Shown piece by piece: positions 35,778-45,067 of a DNA stretch of 64,000 nt. Both the position numbers and the translations under genes were made by a program. Source of the stretch: M55B112 sp964539395 (GTDB lineage Bacteria > Bacteroidota > Bacteroidia > Bacteroidales > GCA-2748055); the NCBI GenBank assembly GCA_964539395.1, contig CAZIIU010000017.1, forward strand, positions 4,519 to 68,518, in the 5' to 3' direction. The notes under the pieces are model-generated. The model saw only the letters and a list, made by a program, of their open reading frames with translations. It did no database searches and was not told where the DNA came from. Positions within the stretch are counted from its first letter, which is position 1. Every line of letters begins with the position of its first letter.

Positions 35778-35823
35778 TGATCTTAGTAAATAGGTATGCG
35801 GATTAATAATAATCGAGAAGCGA

Positions 35824-36816
35824 ATGTCTGAACTTGTAAGTGTAATTATACCTGTATATAATACAGCTGAAACTTTGGATCAGTGTATTTTGAGTATAAT
35901 TGATCAAACCTATCATAACTTAGAAATAATACTTGTAAATGATGGATCAAGTGATAAATCCGGAATAATCTGTGATAATTATATCGAAGTAGATAGTAGA
36001 ATTAATGTATTGCATAAAGATAATGGGGGATTAAGTTCAGCAAGAAATGCTGGAATTGATATATCTACAGGAGAATATCTATGTTTTGTTGACTCTGATG
36101 ATTACATATCAGAGAATATGATTGAGTCTTTATTAAACTTGGTAAAGAGATATGAATGTAAGATTGCAGATTGTGGGTATATAGATATTACATTAGACAA
36201 AAGAAGAATAAAAAGCGAAATTGGAAATGGTATTGAGTATGGCAATGGATATTTTATGCTTGAGAGGTTTTTAAATGAGAATATTTTTAATGGTGTGGTG
36301 ACAAAGATGTTTCATCACAGTCTTTTTGAATCTACCAGGTTTCCTGTAGGGAGAATATATGAGGAAATTTATTTAACACTATATTTCGCTTTAGAGAAGC
36401 CATCATATGTTCATACAGATGAAGCTTTTTATATCTATAAACATCGAGAAAATAGCATATTGAGATCTAAGTTCACACATCTCAAGGCGCGAGAATATAT
36501 TTATATTCTTGAAAATATGATTGCACTGATCAGACACAAAATCTTAGAGGAAGAGCATAGGAATCATGCCTGTAAAATCCTCTATGAAAGAAATGCCTCT
36601 GCCTTTTTAGCTTTGGCATTAAATAATGATAGAATTATTCGCCGAATATATTCAAAATTGTATCTTAAAAGGTTAAAATTAAGTGTTAAAGATTGTTTTA
36701 TGTCTCAGAGAATAAGCTTCAAGAACAAAGTCACATTCATATTATGCAAGCTTGGTTTTTCTGAAGTAGTCTACATTTTAAAGAAAATTTCACTAAAAGT
36801 AAGTTCTATCTTGTGA
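35824..36816 (+). CDS. Family 2 glycosyltransferase (paralogue of 32712)
   Basis: 330 residues. VSVIIPVYNTAETLDQCIL, LEIILVNDGSSDKSGIICD, GLSSARNAGIDISTGEY and CFVDSDDYISENM are classic GT2 motifs. Resemblance to the gene at 32712 extends through the C-terminal half (RFPVGRIYEEIY), pointing to duplication and divergence inside the operon. The preceding 46 bases contain no promoter-like element, so it is read from upstream. Confidence 0.9.
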   Translation: MSELVSVIIPVYNTAETLDQCILSIIDQTYHNLEIILVNDGSSDKSGIICDNYIEVDSRINVLHKDNGGLSSARNAGIDISTGEYLCFVDSDDYISENMIESLLNLVKRYECKIADCGYIDITLDKRRIKSEIGNGIEYGNGYFMLERFLNENIFNGVVTKMFHHSLFESTRFPVGRIYEEIYLTLYFALEKPSYVHTDEAFYIYKHRENSILRSKFTHLKAREYIYILENMIALIRHKILEEEHRNHACKILYERNASAFLALALNNDRIIRRIYSKLYLKRLKLSVKDCFMSQRISFKNKVTFILCKLGFSEVVYILKKISLKVSSIL

Positions 36817-36837
36817 TAATAAAGGTAAAAAAGTAAG

Positions 36838-38088
36838 ATGATCCATGCTAAAGAATTAGGTTTTTCCAATAATAGCAAGTATTATTTGGTGATGTTTTTG
36901 ATTTGGCCTTTTCTTACTTTTTTTGCAGCAATAATTAATTATAGAGACAGACAAGCTAGAGGATTCGTATTTTTGTTCCTATTGTATTATGGGTTTTCTT
37001 TTATTGTGGTTCATGGGCAAGATTCATCTAGATATGTTGAAACCTTTCTTTTTTATTCCCAACTACCTTTCTCAGAATTGTTAAATGTATTAAACGGATA
37101 TTATACATATTCAGGTGAAAGGGCGTTTGATATACTTGAACCATTAATTACTTTTATTGTATCACGTTTTACTACTGTATCAAATTTTCTATTTGGAGTT
37201 TATGCAGCCCTATTTAGTTTTTTTTATCTTAAATCTATTAATCTACTATATGACCATTATAAACAGAATCCAAATTTTAATGCATTAGTCTTTCTTATCT
37301 TTTTCACTCTCATTATCCCTGTTACTTCAATATATAATCCAAGAATGTGGACTGCGGCCTGGATTTTTTTTTATGGTTCATATCATATCCTCCGATTTGG
37401 TAAGCTTTCTTATTTTCTTATTACACTCTCAGCCTGTCTGATGCATTGGAGTTTATTCAGTTTGAATATATTATTGTTCCTGTATTATCTTTTTGGTAAT
37501 AGAAACAAAATTTATGTCCCTGTTGTACTGGTATCATTTATCATCCCGGAAATATTGAATTCGTTTATTAATCAATTTGCATCTTTTTTTGGGGGGTCTA
37601 TCGAATCTAGATTCTCAAGCTACACAGGAGAGGCATATACAGAGGTCTTTCAACAACAGGCTCAGCAAGCTTCCTGGTTTATGGCCTTGAATTATGATTT
37701 TGTATACTATTTTTTAATTATAACTATAATTGTAATTCAGGTATTATCCAGAGATATTCAGAAAACAAAATTGGAGCGGAATTCATTTAGTTTCATTTTA
37801 TTGTTTATTGCACTTGTGAATTTTGGCAGGCCATTACCAGCTTTTGGATGGAGGATGCAGATAATTTTTATGCTCTTTGCTTCAATGTATATTATTCTTT
37901 TGGCACTGAAACTTAAAGAAAATAATTTAAAGGTTATTACTTTAGTGGGAATGTTTCCGATGCTATTATATTCAGTTATAAATTTAAGGATTGGTCTTGA
38001 AACTGTTAATGCGTGGATTTTTGCTCCTGGGATCGGACTTTCATTCCTGGGCACACCAACTTCTCTTGCTGAAATCCTTTTTAACTAG
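36838..38088 (+). CDS. wzy: EpsG/Wzy-like polysaccharide polymerase
   Basis: 416 residues with about ten to twelve hydrophobic segments, starting YLVMFLIWPFLTFFAAIINY. The early loop VVHGQDSSRYVETF, the second loop YSGERAFDILEPLI and PVTSIYNPRMWTAAWIFFYG fit the EpsG family, which often serves as Wzy in Bacteroidota. Wzy proteins share little sequence, so the call rests on topology, EpsG-like loops and location between GT genes in a cluster with Wzx, Wza and Wzc. Confidence 0.75.
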   Translation: MIHAKELGFSNNSKYYLVMFLIWPFLTFFAAIINYRDRQARGFVFLFLLYYGFSFIVVHGQDSSRYVETFLFYSQLPFSELLNVLNGYYTYSGERAFDILEPLITFIVSRFTTVSNFLFGVYAALFSFFYLKSINLLYDHYKQNPNFNALVFLIFFTLIIPVTSIYNPRMWTAAWIFFYGSYHILRFGKLSYFLITLSACLMHWSLFSLNILLFLYYLFGNRNKIYVPVVLVSFIIPEILNSFINQFASFFGGSIESRFSSYTGEAYTEVFQQQAQQASWFMALNYDFVYYFLIITIIVIQVLSRDIQKTKLERNSFSFILLFIALVNFGRPLPAFGWRMQIIFMLFASMYIILLALKLKENNLKVITLVGMFPMLLYSVINLRIGLETVNAWIFAPGIGLSFLGTPTSLAEILFN

Positions 38089-38099
38089 GTATCGATATT

Positions 38100-39224
38100 A
38101 TGAGTATGGAATTTTTTAAAAATAGGCTAACCAGGGCGATATCTGATATCCCAGGATGGAAATCTAATAAAAAAATAATTGCTTTTGAGTCAGATGATTG
38201 GGGTAGTGTTAGGATGCCCTCTTTGGAAACCTTTAGGCGACTAGAAGCTTATGGGTTAGATTTGAGGTCAGCAGATGCTGAAAGATATAATTTAAATGAT
38301 ACGCTTGCTACGTCAAATGATCTTGAAGGTCTTTTCGAAGTGCTTGCAAGTGTAAAAGATTCCAAAGAAGCAAGCGCCGTTTTTACACCAGTTTCAATTG
38401 TTGCAAACCCTGATTTTCAGAAAATCAAAGAATCTGATTTTCAAACATACTATTACGAGCCTTTTTCGGAGACTTTAAAAAGTTATAAAGGATGTGATCA
38501 ATCTTTCAATTTATGGAAACAGGGTATTGAAGAAAAGATTTTTGTACCGCAAATGCACGGGCGAGAACATTTAAATGTTACAGAATGGCTAAAAGCATTG
38601 AGATCAGGGGAGAAGCACACAAGGGCTGCCTTTGATGAGGGGATGTGGGGATTTGTACCTAAAAACTTTCCTGTTATAGATTATCAGGCAGCCTTTTTGT
38701 TTACAGATCCGAAGGATATGGATTATCAAAAAACCGTAATTAATGAGGGATTGGAATTATTTGAGGATATATTTGGTTATAAAGCATCTTTTTTTGTTCC
38801 TCCGAATGGGGTGTTTAATAATTCCTTGAACCGGATTCTTGTAAAAAATGATATAGAGTTCCGTTACGCTTCAAAAATACAGAATGAACCAATAGGATTT
38901 GGTAGAAGAAGAAAGAGATTTCATTATTTAGGGCAGAAAGGGACGGCCGGCATACGCTATATCATCCGGAACTGCTTTTTTGAACCAAGCTTGGAAGGTA
39001 AAGATTGGGTTGATAGTTGTCTTAGTGAGATAAATTCAGCTTTTGAATTAAAGAAACCAGCAATAATTGGTTCGCATAGGGTAAACTATATTGGGGCTTT
39101 AAACCCATTTAACCGGGATAAAGGATTGCATCTACTTTCGAATCTATTAAATAAAATAGTTAGAAAATGGCCTGAAGCTGAATTCATGACTACTGCAGAA
39201 TTAGGGGGTCAAATGAATCTATAA
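38100..39224 (+). CDS. Polysaccharide (de)acetylase-like protein
   Basis: 374 residues distantly related to NodB-fold deacetylases. IIAFESDDWGSVRMPS carries the Asp pair of motif 1 in an altered setting, VPQMHGREHLNVTEWL supplies two His for the metal, FFVPPNGVFNNSLN resembles the RxPYG region, and PAIIGSHRVNY is in the motif-5 position. No signal peptide is present. Such proteins are common in Bacteroidota O-antigen clusters, with unproven substrates. It starts 11 bases after the polymerase gene and is followed directly by DUF362 and ATP-grasp genes. Confidence 0.65.
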   Translation: MSMEFFKNRLTRAISDIPGWKSNKKIIAFESDDWGSVRMPSLETFRRLEAYGLDLRSADAERYNLNDTLATSNDLEGLFEVLASVKDSKEASAVFTPVSIVANPDFQKIKESDFQTYYYEPFSETLKSYKGCDQSFNLWKQGIEEKIFVPQMHGREHLNVTEWLKALRSGEKHTRAAFDEGMWGFVPKNFPVIDYQAAFLFTDPKDMDYQKTVINEGLELFEDIFGYKASFFVPPNGVFNNSLNRILVKNDIEFRYASKIQNEPIGFGRRRKRFHYLGQKGTAGIRYIIRNCFFEPSLEGKDWVDSCLSEINSAFELKKPAIIGSHRVNYIGALNPFNRDKGLHLLSNLLNKIVRKWPEAEFMTTAELGGQMNL

Positions 39225-39231
39225 ATAGCTA

Positions 39232-40560
39232 ATGAATTGCTTTCTACATATAGAACCTGTTTTTAATGAATCCCTGGATCGATCAATTTCATCACTTAAA
39301 ACTATATATGATGATAATGAAAAACTGGAAAGCATTATAAAAAATCTATTTCAAAGAGAGATTAGAGCTTCTCAAATAAAGAATAAACGAGTATTACTGA
39401 AGCCAAATTGGGTCATGCATTCGAAATCGGAACTGGACGATATATGTCTCAGAACGAATGATAACTTTGTTTTGGCCACTTTAAAAGTAGTGCTCGAAAT
39501 GAAGCCTTTATCTGTTATTATTGGAGATGCACCAATCCAGGGATGCAATTGGGAGAAGATGCTATCTGAAGATTTCAGTGAGAAAATAAAGTCACTGGCA
39601 AATGAATATGAAGTAGCAGTATCAGTTGTTGATTTCAGAAGAAGAATTTATAGTTTTTCAAATAATAAAAAAGACGCTGATATCCGTCCCTTAAAGGAAT
39701 ATGTTATTTTCGATGTTGGTAAAACAAGTTGGCTTGAACCTATTACAATCAATGGTAAATCAAATTTCCGTGTTACAAATTATGATCCGGAACGTATGGT
39801 GTTGTCACATTCTCCCGGAGTACATAAATACTGCCTTACAAGAGAATTATTTGAATCAGATTTAATAATTTCGCTTCCCAAAATTAAAACACACCAGAAA
39901 ACCGGTATTACGGCTGCATTAAAGAACCTTGTTGGATTTAATGGGGATAAAGATTTTCTGCCCCATCATCGAATTGGAGGCACACAAAGAGGTGGAGATT
40001 GTTATCCGGGTGGATCACTCCTCAGATCCTGGTCAGAGAAAGCTCTTGACAATGCCAATAGACGACAGGGAAGAAAATCATTCTGGATTTGGCAAAAATT
40101 ATCTTCTGCTTTATGGAAATTATCCATTCCCGGAGCCGAGCACCAGATAGCTGCTGGATGGTATGGAAACGATACTACTTGGCGAATGGTTAAGGATTTA
40201 AATAGAATTGTTGAATTTGGAAACCAAGAAGGAGAAATAAAAGAGCATGCACAAAGAATGATATTTAGTCTTTGTGATGGTATAATTGGAGGTGAGGGTA
40301 ATGGGCCACTGGACCCCGAACCATTGCCTCTTGGCTTGATTACATTAACTAACCATTCTTTATTTCATGACCGGGTAATGGCTGATATTATGAGTTTGCC
40401 CGTTGATAAACTTCCTCTCTTAAATCAGAATGACAATAGGAGTAATAATTTTACCATGACAATCAGAGGTAAAAATGCAATGCTGCAGGATCTGGACGAA
40501 TTTAAAGTTATAGCAAAACTTCCTAAGGGTTGGTCAGCTATCATTAAAATGAGCGTATGA
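39232..40560 (+). CDS. DUF362-domain protein
   Basis: 442 residues of the DUF362 family. VLLKPNWVMHSKSELD, SVIIGDAPIQGCNWEKM, LPKIKTHQKTGITAALKNL and GIIGGEGNGPLDPEPLPLG are the recognised family segments. Canonical members often carry a ferredoxin domain; none is present here. Biochemical function is unknown for most members. Its stop codon overlaps the ATG of the ATP-grasp gene by 4 bases, so the two are coupled and probably act on the same substrate. It may modify a glycan building block, but that is only context. Confidence 0.78.
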   Translation: MNCFLHIEPVFNESLDRSISSLKTIYDDNEKLESIIKNLFQREIRASQIKNKRVLLKPNWVMHSKSELDDICLRTNDNFVLATLKVVLEMKPLSVIIGDAPIQGCNWEKMLSEDFSEKIKSLANEYEVAVSVVDFRRRIYSFSNNKKDADIRPLKEYVIFDVGKTSWLEPITINGKSNFRVTNYDPERMVLSHSPGVHKYCLTRELFESDLIISLPKIKTHQKTGITAALKNLVGFNGDKDFLPHHRIGGTQRGGDCYPGGSLLRSWSEKALDNANRRQGRKSFWIWQKLSSALWKLSIPGAEHQIAAGWYGNDTTWRMVKDLNRIVEFGNQEGEIKEHAQRMIFSLCDGIIGGEGNGPLDPEPLPLGLITLTNHSLFHDRVMADIMSLPVDKLPLLNQNDNRSNNFTMTIRGKNAMLQDLDEFKVIAKLPKGWSAIIKMSV

Positions 40561-41558
40561 AAATAGGCATACACCATACAGAAGGGACATTCAGTGAACG
40601 CTGGATTTCATATTGTGATGAAAACAATATAGAATACAAATTAGTTGATTGCTATAAAAATGATATTATCAATCAGTTATCTGATTGTGTTGCGCTTATG
40701 TGGCACTTCAATCATAAGGGAGCCAAAGAAAGTAAATTTGCGAAGCAATTAGTTTTCTCTCTTGAAGCAGCTGGTAAACGGGTTTTTCCAAATTATAATA
40801 CAGTATGGCATTTTGATGATAAACTGGGACAAAAATATCTACTTGAATCGATTAATGCTCCTTTGGTTCCAGCCTATGTATTTTATTCAAAAGGAGAAGC
40901 TAAGAAGTGGCTATATAATGCAGCATTACCAGTTGTTTTTAAGCTCAGGAATGGTTCCGGGTCTGAGAATGTGAAATTGGTAAAAAAGAAACGCTATGGT
41001 TACAAATTGATACGTATATCTTTTAGCCGCGGATTCAAACATTACGAGGGATGGTCAAACCTGAAAGAGAGAATAAGGTTGTTGCGGATAGGAAAGACTA
41101 GTCTCTGGAATGTAGTTAAGGGTATTATTCGTCTAATTTATACTACCGAATATGCCAGGATGACTGGCAGGGAAAAGGGCTATGTATATTTCCAGGAGTT
41201 CATTCCAGGTAATGATTTTGATATTCGTGTTGTTGTTATTGGTAATAAAGCTTTTGCACTCAAGAGGATGATAAGGAAAAATGATTTTAGAGCATCAGGA
41301 AGTGGCTTTATATTATATGAAAAAAAACATTTTGATGAAGCTACTGTACGTACAGCATTCGAAGTGGCAGATAAACTGAAAGCTCAATGTATTGCATATG
41401 ATTTTATTTTTTCAGAAGGTAGGCCTATGATTGTTGAAATTAGTTATGGTTTTTCTCCGGGTGCATACGACTACTGTACAGGATATTGGGAAAGAAACCT
41501 TACATGGCACGAGGGGAAATTTAATCCATATGGTTGGATGGTTGAAAAGATAATGTAA
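40557..41558 (+). CDS. ATP-grasp protein (RimK-like)
   Basis: 333 residues. Middle and C-terminal parts show an ATP-grasp fold: PVVFKLRNGSGSENVKLV (ATP-binding Lys and Gly-rich loop), YFQEFIPGNDFDIRVVVIGN, LKRMIRKNDFRASGSGFIL and MIVEISYGFSPGAYDYC (metal ligands Glu and Ser/Asn region). The N-terminal ~90 residues form a small alpha/beta domain. ATP-grasp ligases form amide or thioester bonds from an acyl phosphate. The overlap with DUF362 suggests a shared two-step reaction. Substrate unknown. Confidence 0.78.
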   Translation: MKIGIHHTEGTFSERWISYCDENNIEYKLVDCYKNDIINQLSDCVALMWHFNHKGAKESKFAKQLVFSLEAAGKRVFPNYNTVWHFDDKLGQKYLLESINAPLVPAYVFYSKGEAKKWLYNAALPVVFKLRNGSGSENVKLVKKKRYGYKLIRISFSRGFKHYEGWSNLKERIRLLRIGKTSLWNVVKGIIRLIYTTEYARMTGREKGYVYFQEFIPGNDFDIRVVVIGNKAFALKRMIRKNDFRASGSGFILYEKKHFDEATVRTAFEVADKLKAQCIAYDFIFSEGRPMIVEISYGFSPGAYDYCTGYWERNLTWHEGKFNPYGWMVEKIM

Positions 41559-41577
41559 GACATAGTGCATTCTCTTT

Positions 41578-42729
41578 ATGAATAATATATCATCTTTGAA
41601 AAATTGTTATGGTTGTGGAGTTTGTTCCATAACATGTCCGGAACAAATTATTAGCTTAGAACTTAATGAGGAAGGTTTTTATGATCCGATAATTACTGAT
41701 TTATTAAGATGTACTGAGTGTGGATTGTGTTTATCAGTATGTGCTTTCAATGATAATCAAATAGCTTCCCAACCAAAAGATATTATGTGCTTTTCAGGAT
41801 GGAGTAATGATAAAGTCGTAAGAAATGATTGTTCATCAGGGGGCATCGGTTTTGAAATAGGTTCCTTTTGCATTAATAATGGCTTTAAAACTTGTGCTGT
41901 TTATTATGATACAGAACATCAAAAAGCTAAGCATTTTTGTGCTTCAACAAGAAGGGAATTTCAGAAATCAATGGGATCTAAGTATATTCAAAGCTATACT
42001 CATGACGGATTTAAAGAATTGAATACAAAAGATAAATTTGTCATTTTTGGAACTCCCTGCCAAATTGACTCATTGAGAAAGTTCATCCAATTGAAAAAGT
42101 TAGAAAATAATTATATACTAGTTGATTTCTTCTGTCATGGAGTACCATCTTACAATCTATGGAACACTTACTTACATCTCAAAACAACTAAAAATGAGCT
42201 TGGTCCATTAAAAGAAGTGAAATTCAGAGATAAGAAATATGGATGGCATTCTTATACGATAATGATTCAAGGGGAATTGAAGAGGCTTTATAGTTCAATT
42301 AGAAATAATGATATGTTTTTTCGTTTATTTCTTGGTGATTTATGTTTAAACGAATGTTGCTATTTGAGTTGCAAATATAAACAGCTTCATTCATCTGCTG
42401 ATATACGAATTGGAGATCTCTGGGGCAAAAAGTTTCAAGATGACACATTAGGAGTTTCTGGGATTATATGCTTAACGGATAAAGGGAAAAGCATAATTGA
42501 AAAACTACACAGAAGCTGCTGCATTGAAGAGGAAGACACTGAAATAATTACTTATGGGCAGATGGAAAAATCTCCAAACCTTCCCCATTTAAGGAAATGG
42601 GTATTAAAGAAGTTAACTAATAAAAATATTTTATCATCTTACTCTTTCTTATCTGTTTTGCAATTCTACAAATACTGGAGAACAGCTAATTTTCGTTATA
42701 AACGTTTTATAAAACTTATGTCAAAATAA
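41578..42729 (+). CDS. Ferredoxin-like / coenzyme F420 hydrogenase beta-subunit-like oxidoreductase
   Basis: 383 residues. The N-terminal ~55 residues hold two 4Fe-4S motifs (CYGCGVCSITCPEQ and CTECGLCLSVCAF). The rest matches the FrhB/FdhB-like N- and C-terminal domains: CSSGGIGFEIGSF, VIFGTPCQIDSLRKF, DFFCHGVPS and KFRDKKYGWHS. In polysaccharide clusters these proteins pair with pyruvyltransferase-like proteins, as here with the gene 1 base downstream. The electron donor and substrate are unknown; real F420 chemistry is not implied. Confidence 0.87.
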   Translation: MNNISSLKNCYGCGVCSITCPEQIISLELNEEGFYDPIITDLLRCTECGLCLSVCAFNDNQIASQPKDIMCFSGWSNDKVVRNDCSSGGIGFEIGSFCINNGFKTCAVYYDTEHQKAKHFCASTRREFQKSMGSKYIQSYTHDGFKELNTKDKFVIFGTPCQIDSLRKFIQLKKLENNYILVDFFCHGVPSYNLWNTYLHLKTTKNELGPLKEVKFRDKKYGWHSYTIMIQGELKRLYSSIRNNDMFFRLFLGDLCLNECCYLSCKYKQLHSSADIRIGDLWGKKFQDDTLGVSGIICLTDKGKSIIEKLHRSCCIEEEDTEIITYGQMEKSPNLPHLRKWVLKKLTNKNILSSYSFLSVLQFYKYWRTANFRYKRFIKLMSK

Positions 42730-42730
42730 G

Positions 42731-43861
42731 ATGAAGATCAAAACCATTACCTGTCATGACGTATATAACTTTGGCGCTTCATTGCAAGCATTTGCATTAA
42801 TGAAATTTTTGCAATATTTAAATCATGAAGTGGAAATTATTGACTACATGCCTGATTATATGAAATATAATATTTGGGCAATAGGTGATAAATGGAAAAA
42901 GAATATCATTTTGCGTCTCATTTTTTATATGTATATAATACCGGTCAGGTTGCTGTTGGCCTCCCGCAGAAGAAAATTTGATATATTTTCAGCTGAGATG
43001 CTCTCAATAACATCCAGAAGATACCATTCTTTTAATGAATTGAAGAACAATCCACCAATAGCCGATATTTATTTTGCCGGAAGTGACCAGATATGGAATA
43101 CTTCTCACATGCATGGCAAAGATCCTGCATTTTTTTTAGATTTTGTCCCTAACGAATTAGGAGCTGTTAGGACCTCCTATGCAGCTAGCTTTTCAATTTC
43201 CAAATTACCTGATGAATATAAAGATTTTGTGAGGGTAAATCTTGAAAAATTTAATGCTATTTCTGTAAGAGAAAATTCCGGTATCAAAATTCTAGAATCA
43301 ATAGGTATCAACGATGGTATAGTTGTATTGGATCCTGTTTTTTTATTAGAAAAGAAATATTGGGATCGATTAGCTATGATGAGAAATAATGAGAAATATA
43401 TACTAATATATGACCAGGAAAATAATTCCATTATCAAGGAAACTGCAAAAAAAATTGCTAAGAGCACAAAAATGAAAATATATGCTATTCAGAGTCTATA
43501 TCCAATGTATTATGCAAATAAGAAATTAACAAATATTGGACCGCTGGATTTTTTGAATCTCATTAAAAACAGCGAGGTTTGTCTCACCAATTCATTTCAT
43601 TGTACTGCTTTTAGCCTGATTTTTCAGAAAGAGTTTTTCACATTTAAACGAACTCATGAAAAAGTAAATTCTCGGATGGTTGATTTACTTGAAACAGTGA
43701 AATTGAATGATCGAATTATTGAATCTCCAGATGAAATTAAATACATAGAAAAAATTGATTACCAAAAAGTCAATAAATTCTTGGCTAAAGAAATTCAGTT
43801 GTCAAAAGAATTTATTGATCGAATATTAGAATTCGCCAGAAATAATGACAAAGAGAAATAG
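42731..43861 (+). CDS. Polysaccharide pyruvyl transferase family protein
   Basis: 376 residues. IKTITCHDVYNFGASLQAFA is the standard opening, DIYFAGSDQIWNT and TSYAASFSISKLPDEY lie in the middle, and CLTNSFHCTAFSLIF is the C-terminal family segment. The family includes CsaB/WcaK-type enzymes that add ketal pyruvate from phosphoenolpyruvate to sugars, although many members have other roles. It begins 1 base after the Fe-S protein stop and its 3' end overlaps the next GT gene by 17 bases. Confidence 0.87.
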   Translation: MKIKTITCHDVYNFGASLQAFALMKFLQYLNHEVEIIDYMPDYMKYNIWAIGDKWKKNIILRLIFYMYIIPVRLLLASRRRKFDIFSAEMLSITSRRYHSFNELKNNPPIADIYFAGSDQIWNTSHMHGKDPAFFLDFVPNELGAVRTSYAASFSISKLPDEYKDFVRVNLEKFNAISVRENSGIKILESIGINDGIVVLDPVFLLEKKYWDRLAMMRNNEKYILIYDQENNSIIKETAKKIAKSTKMKIYAIQSLYPMYYANKKLTNIGPLDFLNLIKNSEVCLTNSFHCTAFSLIFQKEFFTFKRTHEKVNSRMVDLLETVKLNDRIIESPDEIKYIEKIDYQKVNKFLAKEIQLSKEFIDRILEFARNNDKEK

Positions 43862-44936
43862 AAAGATTGCTTTACTAATTCATTCTTTATCACCAGGTGG
43901 GATGGAGCGGGTAATGACAGAATTAGCCAATTATTTTTCTAAAATTGATAATACAGAGGTACATTTAGTATTATTTGGTAGATTACCAATTGTTTTCTAC
44001 AATTTAGATAAGAATGTAAACCTACATAAACCATTATCAAGATTTAATGATAGATATCGAAATATAGAATCAGTAAAACGTAGTTTGTTTATTCGAAGAA
44101 AAGTTAGGCAAATTAATCCAGATACTGTCCTGAGTTTTGGGATACACTGGAATAATTTTGTACTTCTTTCTCTACTATTTACTCGCTATCCTGTTTTCGT
44201 ATCAGATAGAGGAAGCCCTGTTCGTAAATATTCAAAGTTTCACCGGCTATCACGGAACATACTATATAGAACCAGTGCTGGCATTATCGCGCAGACAGAA
44301 GTGGCAAAAGAAATTACAAAGGAAATATTGCCAAAAGCCAATATTGTGGTCATTGGCAATCCAATAAGAGCGATAAATGATCATTCTAAACTATTAAAAA
44401 AAGAAAATATTATTTTAACGGTTGGGCGTTTAATTACTTCTAAGCATCACGATAGAATGATTAGAATTTTTTCTAAGCTTAACGCACCAGATTGGAAATT
44501 GATAATTGTTGGCGGAAATGCATTAAAACAGAACAATTTTAAGCACCTTAAGAGTCTTATTGAAAAATTAAATATGCAAGACAGAATAATTCTTGCAGGG
44601 GAACAAAAGAATGTTGAAGATTATTATTTAAAGAGTAAGGTATTTGTATTTACATCAACAATTGAAGGTTTTCCAAATGTAATTGGTGAAGCTTTATCTG
44701 CCGGGCTACCTGTGATCTCTTATGATTGCATTTCAGGACCTTCGGAAATGATAACTGATGAAATTAATGGTTATTTGGTACCTAATTTTGAAGATGATTT
44801 ATTTAGAAATAAATTGCAATACCTAATCGATCACGAAAAAATATTGAAACAAATGGCGATTGAAGCAAAAAATAGTGTAAAAAGATTTGAAATTGAATCT
44901 ATAGGCCAGCAATTCTATTCCTTTATTACTTCTTAA
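43845..44936 (+). CDS. Family 4 glycosyltransferase
   Basis: 363 residues. IALLIHSLSPGGMERVMTELA is the typical GT4 start, IILTVGRLITSKHHDRMI begins the donor domain and VFTSTIEGFPNVIGEALSAG followed by LPVISYDCISGPSEMI is the EX7E donor motif. It resembles amylovoran/GalNAc-type GT4 enzymes. It closes the tightly packed operon starting at 28802; a 131-base AT-rich gap follows. Confidence 0.9.
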   Translation: MTKRNRKIALLIHSLSPGGMERVMTELANYFSKIDNTEVHLVLFGRLPIVFYNLDKNVNLHKPLSRFNDRYRNIESVKRSLFIRRKVRQINPDTVLSFGIHWNNFVLLSLLFTRYPVFVSDRGSPVRKYSKFHRLSRNILYRTSAGIIAQTEVAKEITKEILPKANIVVIGNPIRAINDHSKLLKKENIILTVGRLITSKHHDRMIRIFSKLNAPDWKLIIVGGNALKQNNFKHLKSLIEKLNMQDRIILAGEQKNVEDYYLKSKVFVFTSTIEGFPNVIGEALSAGLPVISYDCISGPSEMITDEINGYLVPNFEDDLFRNKLQYLIDHEKILKQMAIEAKNSVKRFEIESIGQQFYSFITS

Positions 44937-45067
44937 ATAAAAAAAAAATTAGGAAAAAATAAATTTTCTATTTCTGTCAGTTTTATGAAGCACAATAAAT
45001 TAGACTGATATAAATATTTACAAATTCAATTAAATAAATTGGTTTAGTTAAATATAATTCAAATACT

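Noticed and set aside
41578..42729. True coenzyme F420 metabolism.
   Set aside because: No other F420 genes are visible and the family is common in glycan loci of organisms without F420.
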